45,123 nt of DNA from Candidatus Binatia bacterium (GCA_022824205.1 JAJEAI010000164.1:1-45123), one strand, 5' to 3'; numbered from the stretch's first letter, positions 17,425 to 26,238 are shown. Numbers and translations are program-made. The notes: a model not told the origin generated them from the letters alone.

Positions 17425-19838
17425 GCGCCGCTCCGCGCCCGCCCCTGGTGGGCACCCCGGTCCCGCGCAAGGAGGACCCGGACATCCTTCGGGGTCAGGC
17501 GCGCTACACCTTCGACATCGAGCTGCCGGACATGCTTCACGTGGCGGTGTACCGGAGCCCGGCGGCTCACGCGCGCATCCGCGGCGTGGACCTCTCCAAG
17601 GCGCTGGCGCTGCCCGGCGTGGTGACCGGGTTGACCGGCGCGCAGGTACGGCGGTTGGGCTACGTCAATCCGCTGTCGCCGTTCCCGTTCCAGAGCCGGG
17701 ACCCGTTCCGCCGCGGCAACCCCACCATCAAGTTCTTCGACCACTACTGCCTGGCGTGGGACAAGGTGCGCTTCGTGGGCGAGCCGGTGGCCGCGGTGGT
17801 GGCCACGGACCGCTACATCGCCGAGGACGCCCTGGACCTGATCGAGGTGGAACTCGACCCGCTGCCGCCGGTGGTGGACTCGGCGGCCGCCCTGGAGCCC
17901 GGCTCCGAGCGCCTGTACGAGGACTGGGACGACAACGTCATGCTGACGTTCCGGGTGTCCGGCGGCGACGTGGACGCCGCGTTCAAGGAAGCGGACGTCA
18001 TCGTCAGGGAAACCATCCACAGCGGCCGTTTCACCGGCACCCCCATCGAGACCCGCGCGGTGGTGGCCGACTACGACGCCAGCGTCAAGACCCTGAGCCT
18101 GTGGAGCACCACCCAGATCGGCCACGCCATCGGCACGCTGGTGGAGAACACCATCGCGCTCCCCGGCCTCAAGGTCCACGTGAATTTCCGGCGCATCGGC
18201 GGCGGCTACGGACAGAAGTGGGCGTTCTACCCGGAAGAGATACTGGTGCCGCTGCTGTCGATCCTGACGAACCGACCGATGAAGTGGGTGGAGACCCGGC
18301 GCGAGCACATGACCGGCACCATCCACGCACGCGAGCAGACCCATCACATCGAGGCGGCGGTGCGCCGGGACGGCACCATCCTGGGGGTCAAGGACCGCAT
18401 CGTGGCCAACATCGGCGCCGCCTATCCCACCGGCGGCCTGGCCTCCATCGTCACCACCGGCATGTTCGTGCCCGGCGCCTACCGGATCGCCAACTACGAG
18501 GGACAGGTCCAGGGGGTGGTCACCAACAAGACGCCCTACGGCGCGCACCGGGGCTTCGGGAAGTCCGAGGCCTGCTTCGTCATCGAGCGCATGGTGGACC
18601 GCATCGCCGCGAACCTCGACCTCGACCCGGTGGAGCTGCGCCGCCGCAACTTCGTCCCGCCGGACGCCTTCCCCTACCGCTCCGTCACCGGCCCGCGCTA
18701 CGACAGCGGCCGCTACGAGGAGGCGCTGGACAAGGCCCTGGGCCTGCTGGACGTGGACCACTGGCGCGCCGCCCAGAGGGAAGCGGCGGCCGAGGGCCGC
18801 TACCTGGGCATCGGCACCTGCTTGGTCATCGAGCCGTCCAGCTCCACGCGCATGGGCTCCTACAACGCCGGCTACTACAGCGTGCGCATGCGCATGGACC
18901 CCAACGGCAAGGTCTACGTGTTCCCGGGCGGCAGCGACGAGGGCCAGGGCCACGCCACCTCCATCTCGCAACTCGTGGGCGACGAGCTGCAGGTGTCGTT
19001 CGACGACGTCATGGTGGTGGAAGGGGACAGCCTGGCCTGCCCCTACGGCTCCGGCTCCTACTCGAGCCGCTTCTCGGTGGTGGGCACCACCGCCGTGACC
19101 CTGGCGGCGCGGGCGCTGCGGGAAAAGGCCACCCAGATCGCCTCGGTGATGCTGCGGCACCCGCCGGGCGGGCTCGTGTTCGCCGGCGGGCAGGTGTCCG
19201 TGGAAGGACGCCCGGCAGAGGCGGTGTCCCTGTCGGAGATCGCGCGGGTCGCGTACTTCTACCCGTTCCAGTTGCCCGAAGGCATGGACCCGGGGCTGGA
19301 GACGCTGTACCACTTCCGCGATCCCAACATCGAGTTCGAGGCGGACGAGCGCGGCCGCGTGGCCATGTTCAGCAGCTTCCCCTACGACGCCGAGGCGGCG
19401 GTGGTGGAGGTGGAGGCGGACACCGGGCTGCTCAAGATCCTGAAGTTCGTCTCGGTGCACGACTGCGGCAACATGCTCAACCCGCTCATCGTCAGGGGAC
19501 AGCACGTGGGCGCCCTGGCCCACGGCTTCGGCGGCGCCCTCTACGAGGAGCTGCCGTACAGCAAGGAAGGGCAGCCCATGGCGGCCACCTTCAAGGACTA
19601 TTTCCTGCCTACCGCCATGGAGATGCCAGAGATGGTGCTGGAGCACATCGAGACCCCCAATCCGTTCACGCCCGGCGGCTTCAAGGGCGCCGGCGAGACC
19701 GGCACCGTGGGACCGCCCGCGGTGCTGGCCAACGCGGTGGAGGACGCCCTCAAGCCCTTGGGCATCGCCGTCCGGCGCCTGCCGCTGACGCCCCAATACC
19801 TCTGGTCGCTCATCCAGGAGGCCCAGGGAGGCCGGTAG
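17421..19838 (+). CDS. Molybdenum hydroxylase, large molybdopterin-binding subunit
   Basis: An 805-residue catalytic subunit of the xanthine dehydrogenase/CO dehydrogenase family. Cofactor-binding regions include RRIGGGYGQKWAF, PYGAHRGFGKSEACFVIERM, GSDEGQGHATSISQLV and the C-terminal FKGAGETGTVGPPAVLANAV, whose Glu is the conserved catalytic base. The active-site loop is PYGAHRGFGKSE; it lacks the cysteine-containing loop of true form I CO dehydrogenase (AYxCSFR), so CO oxidation is unlikely. Substrates of such enzymes are aldehydes, purines, N-heterocycles or thioesters. The ATG at 17421 overlaps the small-subunit stop and is preceded by GGGAGGGA. Open frame extends further upstream but only inside the small-subunit gene. 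Confidence 0.92.
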   Translation: MSAAPRPPLVGTPVPRKEDPDILRGQARYTFDIELPDMLHVAVYRSPAAHARIRGVDLSKALALPGVVTGLTGAQVRRLGYVNPLSPFPFQSRDPFRRGNPTIKFFDHYCLAWDKVRFVGEPVAAVVATDRYIAEDALDLIEVELDPLPPVVDSAAALEPGSERLYEDWDDNVMLTFRVSGGDVDAAFKEADVIVRETIHSGRFTGTPIETRAVVADYDASVKTLSLWSTTQIGHAIGTLVENTIALPGLKVHVNFRRIGGGYGQKWAFYPEEILVPLLSILTNRPMKWVETRREHMTGTIHAREQTHHIEAAVRRDGTILGVKDRIVANIGAAYPTGGLASIVTTGMFVPGAYRIANYEGQVQGVVTNKTPYGAHRGFGKSEACFVIERMVDRIAANLDLDPVELRRRNFVPPDAFPYRSVTGPRYDSGRYEEALDKALGLLDVDHWRAAQREAAAEGRYLGIGTCLVIEPSSSTRMGSYNAGYYSVRMRMDPNGKVYVFPGGSDEGQGHATSISQLVGDELQVSFDDVMVVEGDSLACPYGSGSYSSRFSVVGTTAVTLAARALREKATQIASVMLRHPPGGLVFAGGQVSVEGRPAEAVSLSEIARVAYFYPFQLPEGMDPGLETLYHFRDPNIEFEADERGRVAMFSSFPYDAEAAVVEVEADTGLLKILKFVSVHDCGNMLNPLIVRGQHVGALAHGFGGALYEELPYSKEGQPMAATFKDYFLPTAMEMPEMVLEHIETPNPFTPGGFKGAGETGTVGPPAVLANAVEDALKPLGIAVRRLPLTPQYLWSLIQEAQGGR

Positions 19839-19978
19839 GTTGCTTCGAACTCGTTCTGAAGGCTCGGGACGGAGCGCAAGCCGTTTGCTCCGCTCGTCCC
19901 GCGCGTGGCTCGGCGCGGCCGAGCGAAGTCCAAGGGCGCAAGAGCCCTGACCGACACGCCCCGGAGGGGAGACGCCAA

Positions 19979-20695
19979 ATGTCCGACAAGGTTTTGCTTG
20001 AAAAGACGGGCGACATGGCCGCCCTGACCCTGAACCGCCCGGAGAAAGGAAACGCCGTCGACCTGGAGCTGATGCTGGCGCTGACGGAAAGGCTCGCGGA
20101 AGCCGCGGCCGACAAGACGCTCCGGCTGATGGTCATCGAAGGCAGGGGAGACGACTTTTGCTCCGGGCGCGAGCCCGACGTTCCCCGCCCGGAGAACGCG
20201 GCGCAGTTCGCCACGGCCCTGGGCCGGATCGTGCGCGTCAACGAGCTTCTTCAGTCGTTTCCGGGGATCAGCCTGGCGGTGGTCCGGGGGAGGGCATTCG
20301 GGTTCGGTTGCGGCATGGCCGTTCAGAGCGACGTGACCCTGGCCGCGGCCGACGCGCGCTTTGCGTTTCCGGAGATCAAGGCCGGATTCCCGCCCACCAT
20401 CGTCATGTCCTACCTGAGCCGCTGGATACACCGGAAGAAGGCCTTGGAGCTGGTGATGACCGGCGGCGAGCTCAGTGCCGAGGAGGCCGAGCGGCAGGGT
20501 CTGGTCAACCGGGTGGTGCCACCGGATCGGTTGGCGGACGAGAAGGCACGCTGGATCGAGACACTCACGGGCCGGGACCTCGACGGGCTTCAGGCCACCA
20601 AGGCGTTTTTCAGGGACACGGCCGAATGGTCCACCGGTGCGGCGGCACAGTATGGCATCACTCGGTTGGCGAATTTCTTTGCGAGCCGGGGATAG
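19979..20695 (+). CDS. Enoyl-CoA hydratase/isomerase (crotonase) family protein
   Basis: A 238-residue crotonase-fold protein. The oxyanion-hole regions are GRGDDFCSGREPDV and VRGRAFGFGCGMAVQSD, followed by ARFAFPEIKAGFPP. Aligned by eye to enoyl-CoA hydratase, the second catalytic Glu is present (PEI) but the first (in GGGCELA) is replaced by Met (GFGCGMAV). It therefore may not be a classical hydratase. GGAGGGG (19963-19969) supports the ATG at 19979. It follows the molybdenum hydroxylase by 140 bases and could act on a CoA thioester in the same pathway. Confidence 0.85.
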   Translation: MSDKVLLEKTGDMAALTLNRPEKGNAVDLELMLALTERLAEAAADKTLRLMVIEGRGDDFCSGREPDVPRPENAAQFATALGRIVRVNELLQSFPGISLAVVRGRAFGFGCGMAVQSDVTLAAADARFAFPEIKAGFPPTIVMSYLSRWIHRKKALELVMTGGELSAEEAERQGLVNRVVPPDRLADEKARWIETLTGRDLDGLQATKAFFRDTAEWSTGAAAQYGITRLANFFASRG

Positions 20696-20699
20696 GCCG

Positions 20700-20882
20700 C
20701 TAACGCCTGACCTCGATCTTACGCCCGAAGCTGACCTCGCCCTTGTCGATCCTGAGGGAAAACGCGCAGTCCGGATTGGTGCACACCCAAGCCTTGAACA
20801 TGACCGAGGCCCCATCCTGACCGTAGTCCGACAGCGGAATCAACATGCCATTGTCGCATTTCTGACACTTCGGCAGTTCCAT
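20700..20882 (-). CDS. Small zinc-ribbon-like protein
   Basis: A 60-residue protein with two likely metal knuckles, PKCQKCDNG near the N-terminus and WVCTNPDCAFSLR in the second half, giving a CxxC...CxxxxC pattern. No function is known to me. The ATG at 20882 was chosen because AAAGGAGG lies 7 bases upstream; a GTG two codons earlier sits too close to it. It converges on the crotonase gene with 4 bases between stops. Nothing coding was found in the 280 bases before the next rightward gene. Confidence 0.6.
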   Translation of the reverse strand: MELPKCQKCDNGMLIPLSDYGQDGASVMFKAWVCTNPDCAFSLRIDKGEVSFGRKIEVRR

Positions 20883-21169
20883 CTCCACTCCTCCTTTGCG
20901 GCGAAACCGGTGCGCGCGCCGGGAAACCGTCCTTGCCCGCCCTGCTCACTACGACTCGGCAAGTTGACAGATACCTCGGACCATAGCGAAGTTCAGCCGC
21001 GAAATCAACTTTCCGGGGCGGCGGCGTTCCGGCCTGTCGAGGCCCTTCGCGGGAGTGCGCGCGAGGGCGCCAAAACACCTCTCGCGATTCGGCAGGGCGT
21101 CCGCACGGCTCTCGACTGGCATGTCGTTTGCGTTTATCCTTGGCGGGAGTGACGCGCGTGGAAGCACCC

Positions 21170-21904
21170 ATGTCGAGCAAACAAGCCGGGAATACGGGTC
21201 ATACCCGAAAGCTCGCGGAGGCCGGAACGGTTTCCCGCGGGCTTCTTCCGTCCACTCCTCCGCTCGAGAACGGCGACCGGTTGAGCCGGGATGAGTTCGA
21301 GCGGCGTTATGACGCGATGCCGGATTTGAAGAAGGCGGAGCTGATCAAGGGAGTGGTGTACATGGGTTCACCCGTTCGGTTCGGGAAACATGGCGAGCCC
21401 CACGCCAAGTTGTTGACGTGGCTGGGCACGTATGCCGTCTTCACCCGAGGCGTCGGCCTCGGCGACAACGCCACCGTCCGTCTCGCTTCGGACACCGAGC
21501 CGCAGCCGGACGCCCTGCTCAGGGTGGAAGCCGAGGGCCGCGCCAACTCCCGGATCAGCGCGGATGACTACGTCGAGGGGGCGCCGGAGCTCGTGGCCGA
21601 GATTTCTTCCAGCACGGCATCCTACGACCTCCACGACAAGCTGGACGCTTACCGGGACGCGGGCGTGAAGGAGTACCTCGTGTGGAGGGTGGAGGACCGG
21701 GAGTTCGACTGGTTCCTGCTGAGGGACGGCGAATACACCCGTGCGGCCCTTGATGCCGAAGGGGTGTGTCACAGCCGGACCTTTCCGGGATTGAGGCTGG
21801 CGGCGGCGGCATTGCTGGCCGGGGACATGGCGCGCGTCATGGAAGAGCTGCGAAAGGGTGTGGAAGCCGCCGAACACGCCGAGTTCATTGCATCGCGGGG
21901 ATAG
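21170..21904 (+). CDS. Uma2-family (DUF820) putative endonuclease
   Basis: A 244-residue protein of the Uma2 family, which adopts a PD-(D/E)XK nuclease-like fold. Family features are LSRDEFERRYDAMPDLKKAE, the region LASDTEPQPDALLRV (catalytic Asp), ELVAEISSSTASYDLHDKLD (catalytic Glu, with the usual Lys) and AGVKEYLVWRVEDREFDWF. Uma2 proteins occur in many copies in some phyla and their role is unproven. The start at 21170 gives a plausible N-terminus; there is only a weak GGAAG ribosome site. It appears monocistronic and is followed by a repeat-rich gap. Confidence 0.8.
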   Translation: MSSKQAGNTGHTRKLAEAGTVSRGLLPSTPPLENGDRLSRDEFERRYDAMPDLKKAELIKGVVYMGSPVRFGKHGEPHAKLLTWLGTYAVFTRGVGLGDNATVRLASDTEPQPDALLRVEAEGRANSRISADDYVEGAPELVAEISSSTASYDLHDKLDAYRDAGVKEYLVWRVEDREFDWFLLRDGEYTRAALDAEGVCHSRTFPGLRLAAAALLAGDMARVMEELRKGVEAAEHAEFIASRG

Positions 21905-22396
21905 TTTCGGTTTATCCGTCCGGTGGGTCATCCGTCGCGCCCGCCGTGGATTGTCAACCCAGGCTGTGTGAAACTCTGCTTCCTGGCGACCAAATACTAA
22001 TCCGTCATTCACTAATCCGTCATTCCCGCGAAACAGGCCGTGTCAAAACGTCGCCCGGACAAGAACAGGGGCCAAGCCCCCGAGTCGTCATTCCCGCGGA
22101 AGCGGGAATCCAGGGGTGGCGAGGCGGGGAAACGCCGCTGTAGTGCCGCTCCCCCGCCCCTGGATTCCCGCTTCCGCGGGAATGACGTTCTGTGACGTGG
22201 GTGCCTTGGGAATTTTGACACACGGCTGGAAAGCGGGAATGACGGTTCAGGGGCTTGTTACTTCTCTTGAATGGTGTTTCGATACGGTCTGAACCGTTAA
22301 AATGTGCCCATGTGCCGGCCCTTCAATCGAACCAAGACACGACCGTCCCATGCAATTCCTTGACTTGGGAAGTTCCCGGTTCCATATTGACAAGTC
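21905..22396. repeat. 492-bp intergenic region with repeat elements
   Basis: No gene is supported. It contains a perfect 15-bp tandem duplication (21996-22010 and 22011-22025, ACTAATCCGTCATTC), a single half unit (22017-22048, CCGTCATTCCCGCG then AACAGGCCGTGTCAAAA), REPIN-like doublet B (22087-22186) and a further half unit (22226-22245). The last 150 bases before moaA are repeat-free and AT-richer, so they probably hold the moaA promoter. Confidence 0.8.
22087..22186. repeat. REPIN-like doublet B
   Basis: Left unit 22087-22116 and right unit 22157-22186 are exact inverted copies of the 30-base palindromic unit. They are separated by a 40-base spacer (AACGCCGCTGTAGTGCCGCT in the middle). The spacer matches that of doublet A read on the other strand. 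This is the cleanest copy in the window. Confidence 0.82.
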
Positions 22397-23410
22397 GTGT
22401 TACAGGACCAGCTACAGCGCCCCTTGCGGGACTTGCGGATTTCCGTGACGGACCGGTGCAACTTCCGCTGCACCTACTGCATGCCGTTCGACCACTACGA
22501 CTGGATCGACAAGCGGGAGATCCTTACCTACGAGGAGATCTGCCGGGTGGTGCGGCTGGCGGTGCCCCTGGGGGTGCGCAAGATCCGTTTGACCGGGGGC
22601 GAGCCGCTGGTGCGGCGCGACCTGCCGGACCTGGTGCGGCAACTCGCGGGCATCGCGGGCATCGAGGACATCGCCCTCACCACCAACGGCTCCCGCCTGA
22701 GCGGCATGGCCGGAGCCTTGCGGGATGCCGGGCTGCGGCGCATCAACGTGAGCATCGACAGCCTCGACCCGGAACGGTTCCGGCGCATCACCAAGCGCGG
22801 CGACCTGGACGACGTCCTGAAGGGGCTGTTCGCGGCCAAGGAAACCGGGCTGGCTCCCATCAAGATCAACGCGGTCATCGAGCGCTGCGTCAACGAGGAG
22901 GACATCCTGCCGCTGGTGGAGTTCGGGCGGGAGCACGACTTCGTCATGCGCTTCATCGAGTACATGGACGTGGGCACGGCCAACGCCTGGCGGCTGGAGC
23001 GGACGGTGCCGAAGGCCGAGATCCTGGAGCGCATCGGCGCGCGTTACCCGCTGGAGCCCATCGGCCGCGGCGAAGGCAACGCGCCCGCGGTGGACTACGC
23101 TTTCCGCGACGGCAAGGGCACGGTGGGCATCGTCGCGTCCGTGACCGAGCCGTTCTGCGGCACCTGCAGCCGCGGACGCCTGACCGCGGACGGCCGGATC
23201 GTCACCTGCCTCTTTTCGCGGACCGGACACGACCTCAAGGCGCGGCTCCGGAGCGGCACCGGCGACGACGAGATCCGTGAGTGGATGGCCGCCGTGTGGG
23301 CCGGCCGCACGGACCGCTTCTCGGCCGACCGGCTCCACGCCATCCAGTCGGACGACGGCTACGATCCGGAACAACACGACAAGATCGAGATGATCACGCT
23401 GGGGGGCTGA
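22397..23410 (+). CDS. moaA: GTP 3',8-cyclase MoaA
   Basis: A 337-residue radical SAM enzyme that starts molybdenum cofactor synthesis by converting GTP to 3',8-cyclo-GTP. The SAM cluster motif is CNFRCTYC (C21, C25, C28). The second cluster, which binds substrate, uses C254, C257 and C271 (FCGTCSRGRLTADGRIVTC). RLTGGEPLVRRD and the essential C-terminal Gly-Gly (ITLGG) are present. The start is GTG (22397) without an obvious ribosome site. No other moa genes are adjacent, but a MoCF-domain gene lies 1.5 kb downstream and a molybdenum enzyme 2.6 kb upstream, consistent with a cofactor-supply role. Confidence 0.94.
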   Translation: MLQDQLQRPLRDLRISVTDRCNFRCTYCMPFDHYDWIDKREILTYEEICRVVRLAVPLGVRKIRLTGGEPLVRRDLPDLVRQLAGIAGIEDIALTTNGSRLSGMAGALRDAGLRRINVSIDSLDPERFRRITKRGDLDDVLKGLFAAKETGLAPIKINAVIERCVNEEDILPLVEFGREHDFVMRFIEYMDVGTANAWRLERTVPKAEILERIGARYPLEPIGRGEGNAPAVDYAFRDGKGTVGIVASVTEPFCGTCSRGRLTADGRIVTCLFSRTGHDLKARLRSGTGDDEIREWMAAVWAGRTDRFSADRLHAIQSDDGYDPEQHDKIEMITLGG

Positions 23411-23519
23411 CGGCCACCGCGTCGCGGCGCGCCCGATTCCCCGCCCGATTCCCTTTCGACCGGCGTGCCGTCACGAGGCCGCTCGACCCGGCTTCAGGAC
23501 CCCTCACAAGGACATTGCC

Positions 23520-24605
23520 ATGCTGCTCATCAACAACGAGACCGTAGAGGAAATCCTCGACATGAAGGGGTGCATCGACGCCCTGGAGACCGGCTACCGG
23601 GACCTGCTGGCGCAGCGCGCCGTGTACCGGCCGCGCATCGACCTCTACGTGCCGCAGGAAGATCCCGAGCGCATGTACCGCTGGGGCACCATGGAAGGGG
23701 CCTCCCGTTCCTTCGGCGTGTTCGCCATCCGCATGAAGTCGGACATGCTCGAGTGGCCCGAGGGGCGCACGGTGGAGAAGTACTGCATGGAGCCCGGCAC
23801 CTACTGCGGCCTGGTCATGGTCTTCTCCGCGCGCAACGCCGAGCCCCTGGCCATCATCAACGACGGCATCATCCAGCACATGCGCGTGGGCGCCTGCGCC
23901 GGCCTGGCGGCCCGGTACCTGGCGCGGGAAAACGCCTCGGTGGTGGGGATGCTCGGGTCCGGCGGCATGGCGGAGACCTACCTGCGCGCCTTCGCCGAGG
24001 TGCGGAAGCTCACCGAGGTCAAGGTCTACAGCCCGACCCCGGCCAACCGCGAGACCTACGCGAAGAGGATGAGCGAGATGCTGGGCGTGCCCGTGACCAC
24101 GCGAGACAACGTGGAAGAGGTGGTACGGGGCTCGGACATCGTGGCCACATGCACCGACTCAGTCCGGGTGGTGGTGGAGAACCCCCGCTGGGTGGAGGAC
24201 GGCGCCTTCGTCACCTGTGTCCGCAGCAACGAATGGGACCCCGGCATCCTCGACCGCTGCGACGTGACCGTGAAGCTCGGCCGCGGCACCATCCACACCC
24301 TGGACGAGGGCATGCAACGCATCGCCGGATACGCCTCCTACGTGGCCGGCACGGACGACGAAACCACGCGCATCGTGAACCCCGGGGTGGACCTGTTCTC
24401 GGGCAAGCACCCGCTGCTGACGGATCTCATGGGCGGCACGGTCCAGGGCCGCGCCAAGGACTCGGACGTCACGTTCTTCCTGAACGACGGCACCCAGGGC
24501 CTCCAGTTCGCCTCGGTGGCCGGCTACGTGGTGCGGAAGGCGCGGGACCTCGGCGCCGGCCGGGAAATCCCCCGGGAGTGGTTCACGCAGGACATTCGGG
24601 ATTAG
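23520..24605 (+). CDS. Ornithine cyclodeaminase/mu-crystallin family protein (copy 1)
   Basis: A 361-residue NAD(P)-binding protein of the ornithine cyclodeaminase family. The Rossmann motif is VGMLGSGGMAETYLRAFAEV, followed by KVYSPTPANRE; the substrate domain includes FAIRMKSDMLEW (with the Lys at the usual catalytic position) and IIQHMRVGACAGL. Family members cyclise ornithine, reduce imino acids or bind thyroid hormone-like ligands; most environmental copies are uncharacterised. AAGGA lies just before the ATG. It is located between moaA (109-base gap) and the MoCF gene. A paralogue is at 32638-33693. Confidence 0.85.
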   Translation: MLLINNETVEEILDMKGCIDALETGYRDLLAQRAVYRPRIDLYVPQEDPERMYRWGTMEGASRSFGVFAIRMKSDMLEWPEGRTVEKYCMEPGTYCGLVMVFSARNAEPLAIINDGIIQHMRVGACAGLAARYLARENASVVGMLGSGGMAETYLRAFAEVRKLTEVKVYSPTPANRETYAKRMSEMLGVPVTTRDNVEEVVRGSDIVATCTDSVRVVVENPRWVEDGAFVTCVRSNEWDPGILDRCDVTVKLGRGTIHTLDEGMQRIAGYASYVAGTDDETTRIVNPGVDLFSGKHPLLTDLMGGTVQGRAKDSDVTFFLNDGTQGLQFASVAGYVVRKARDLGAGREIPREWFTQDIRD

Positions 24606-24621
24606 AGAGCACTCCACATCC

Positions 24622-24649
24622 GTCATTCCGGCGGAACAGGCTGTGGAAG
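24622..24649. repeat. Half-unit of dispersed repeat
   Basis: GTCATTCCGGCGGAACAGGC followed by TGTGGAAG is a diverged copy of the half unit seen at 10869 and 22018 (CGTCATTCCCGCGGAACAGGC then TGTC). It lies 17 bases after the ornithine-cyclodeaminase-family stop. Confidence 0.55.
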
Positions 24650-24747
24650 ACTCACCAGGTAGAGACCCCTCGAATCGTCATGGATATGAAAATATAATCT
24701 TGTTCAATGATTGCTGGTAGTTACGGAGTCCCGCTACACCCCAACCC

Positions 24748-24844
24748 GTCATTCCCGCGGAAGCGGGAATCCAGGTGGCGTGGGGCCGGGCAATGAGGCC
24801 GCCACACCCCCCCACCCCTGGATTCCCGCTTTCGCGGGAATGAC
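24748..24844. repeat. REPIN-like doublet C
   Basis: Left unit 24748-24775 and right unit 24815-24844 are inverted copies of the palindromic unit. The spacer differs from those of doublets A and B (GGGCAATGAGGCCGCCACAC), so this copy has diverged or belongs to a sister subtype. It occupies most of the 288-bp gap before the MoCF gene. Confidence 0.78.
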
Positions 24845-24893
24845 GGGTTGGGGAGTGCGCTGCAAGAAACTAAGTTACAGGGAGAGACAACGA

Positions 24894-25892
24894 ATGCTCA
24901 AGGTCATTCCGGTTGAAGAGGCGGTGGGTCTGAGGTTGGGCCACGACATCACCGAGATCATTCCCGGCGGGCACAAGGGTCCGCGGTTCAGGCGCGGGCA
25001 CCTCATCGCCGAGGAAGACGTGCCGCGTTTGCTGGACGTGGGCAAGGCGCACATCTACATCATGGACCTCGCGCCGGACGAACTGCACGAGGAGGACGCC
25101 GCCAAGCGGCTGGCGCAAGCCGCGGCCGGCGACGGACTCACGCTCACCGACCCGAGCGAGGGCCGCGTGAACCTGGTGGCGGCGCGGGACGGCATGCTGG
25201 AGGTGGATGAAGAGCTGCTGTTCCGCTTCAACGAGCTGGGGGACCTCATCCTGGCCACCCTCCCTTCCGGCGAATTCGTCCGCGAAGGCACCGTCGTAGG
25301 CGGCACCCGTACCATCCCGATCCTGGTGAAGGAAGACCTGGTGGCGCGGGCCGAGGCGTTGTGCCGGGACCGGTCCATCGCCTCGGTCGCGGCCATGCCC
25401 GCGAAGAAAGTCTACCTGCTGGTGACCGGCAGCGAGGTCTTCACCGGCCGCATCAAGGACGGCTTCGAACCGGCCGTACGGCAGAAGGTGGAAGGCATGG
25501 GCTCGACCCTGGAGCCCGCGACCCTCGCGCCCGACGACCCCGACGTCATCGCCGGCCACATCAAGGACTTCGCCGCCCAGGGCGCCGAGATCATCCTGGT
25601 GAGCGGCGGCATGTCCGTGGACCCCGACGACCTCACCCCCGAAGGCATCCGCCGGAGCGGCGCCGACGTCGTCTCACACGGCTTCCCCGTGCTGCCGGGC
25701 TCCATGTTCCTGATGAGCTACCTGGGAGACATTCCGGTCCTCGGCCTTTCCGGCTGCGTCCTCCACGACCCGGTCACCGCCTTCGACTTCATGCTGCCCA
25801 AGCTCCTGGCCGGCAATCGCGTCACCCGCGAAGACATCCTGCGCATGGGGCACGGCGGGCTCCAGAAGAAGCACGGGCACCATCATCACTGA
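24894..25892 (+). CDS. Molybdopterin-binding (MoCF-domain) protein
   Basis: A 332-residue protein whose C-terminal half is a MoaB/Mog-like molybdopterin-binding domain: KVYLLVTGSEVFTGRIKDGF, EIILVSGGMSVDPDDLTPEG and PVLGLSGCVLHDPVTAFD. The N-terminal half (VIPVEEAVGLRLGHDITEII) is typical of a MoeA-related subgroup annotated only as molybdopterin-binding. It probably handles adenylylated cofactor or delivers it to a molybdenum enzyme. The ATG at 24894 follows CAGGGAGAGA; upstream frame is only translated repeat. The C-terminus is a natural His cluster (KKHGHHHH), which could bind metal. Its last bases overlap the truncated toxin frame on the other strand. Confidence 0.85.
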   Translation: MLKVIPVEEAVGLRLGHDITEIIPGGHKGPRFRRGHLIAEEDVPRLLDVGKAHIYIMDLAPDELHEEDAAKRLAQAAAGDGLTLTDPSEGRVNLVAARDGMLEVDEELLFRFNELGDLILATLPSGEFVREGTVVGGTRTIPILVKEDLVARAEALCRDRSIASVAAMPAKKVYLLVTGSEVFTGRIKDGFEPAVRQKVEGMGSTLEPATLAPDDPDVIAGHIKDFAAQGAEIILVSGGMSVDPDDLTPEGIRRSGADVVSHGFPVLPGSMFLMSYLGDIPVLGLSGCVLHDPVTAFDFMLPKLLAGNRVTREDILRMGHGGLQKKHGHHHH

Positions 25893-26065
25893 AGCATGAA
25901 ACCCTTGGGCGGAGACGCGCCCCGTGTTTCCGGGAACACGCAACGAACGAGTGAAGATTGAGGGGGGACGCCGAGTGTTGATTCGTTCGCGCCACAACTT
26001 GCGATGTAGTCGTATATGTCCCTCAACCAGGTTTCCGCTTCGGCCGTCCACCTTATTTCTGCCAT
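25886..26065 (-). pseudogene. Truncated RelE/ParE-family toxin
   Basis: A 59-codon frame beginning MAEIRWTAEAETWLRDIYDYIA, the standard N-terminus of ParE/RelE-like toxins. After about 22 residues the similarity ends, and the rest (ASCGANESTLGVPP onward) is unrelated and runs into the 3' end of the MoCF gene. Intact relatives have 90-100 residues including C-terminal basic catalytic residues, which are missing. Its ATG (26065) overlaps the antitoxin stop by 13 bases, the usual coupled arrangement. I read it as a toxin remnant left after a deletion or insertion. Confidence 0.65.
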
Positions 26066-26238
26066 GAGCGGATACGATGTTCCATTTGTTTGTTTGATAT
26101 CACATGGGCGTTACGAGAATCCGCAAGGCCACGCTCCACCATGCGCTCGAACGCAAGTTCGCGCAGAATCTCCTCGTAGGTCGCATCCTCTGGCTGAGCC
26201 TCGATGACGTCCTTCATTTTCTGTTTCACAGCCGTCAT
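26053..26238 (-). CDS. Antitoxin of a RelBE/ParDE-type system
   Basis: A 61-residue protein with the pattern common in small addiction-module antitoxins: KQKMKDVIEAQPEDATYEEI, a central helix LRELAFERMVERGLADSRN, and a final ISNKQMEHRIRSWQK. The ATG at 26238 follows GGGAGGAG. The overlapping downstream frame starts like a RelE/ParE toxin but is truncated, so this antitoxin is probably now an orphan. Such orphans can still neutralise related toxins encoded elsewhere. Confidence 0.7.
   Translation of the reverse strand: MTAVKQKMKDVIEAQPEDATYEEILRELAFERMVERGLADSRNAHVISNKQMEHRIRSWQK

Noticed and set aside
17355..19796. Long 813-codon open frame opposite the molybdenum hydroxylase large subunit
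   Set aside because: It has no recognisable motif and mirrors the high-GC codon pattern of the real gene, which has all cofactor motifs.
17756..19978. Open frame running from inside the large subunit into the crotonase gene
   Set aside because: Only the part from ATG 19979 onward has a ribosome site and family motifs; the earlier part is the +1 frame of the hydroxylase.
24711..24893. N-terminal extension of the MoCF protein
   Set aside because: It translates the palindromic repeat doublet (RHSRGSGNPG, PWIPAFAGMT) and lacks a ribosome site, whereas ATG 24894 has one.
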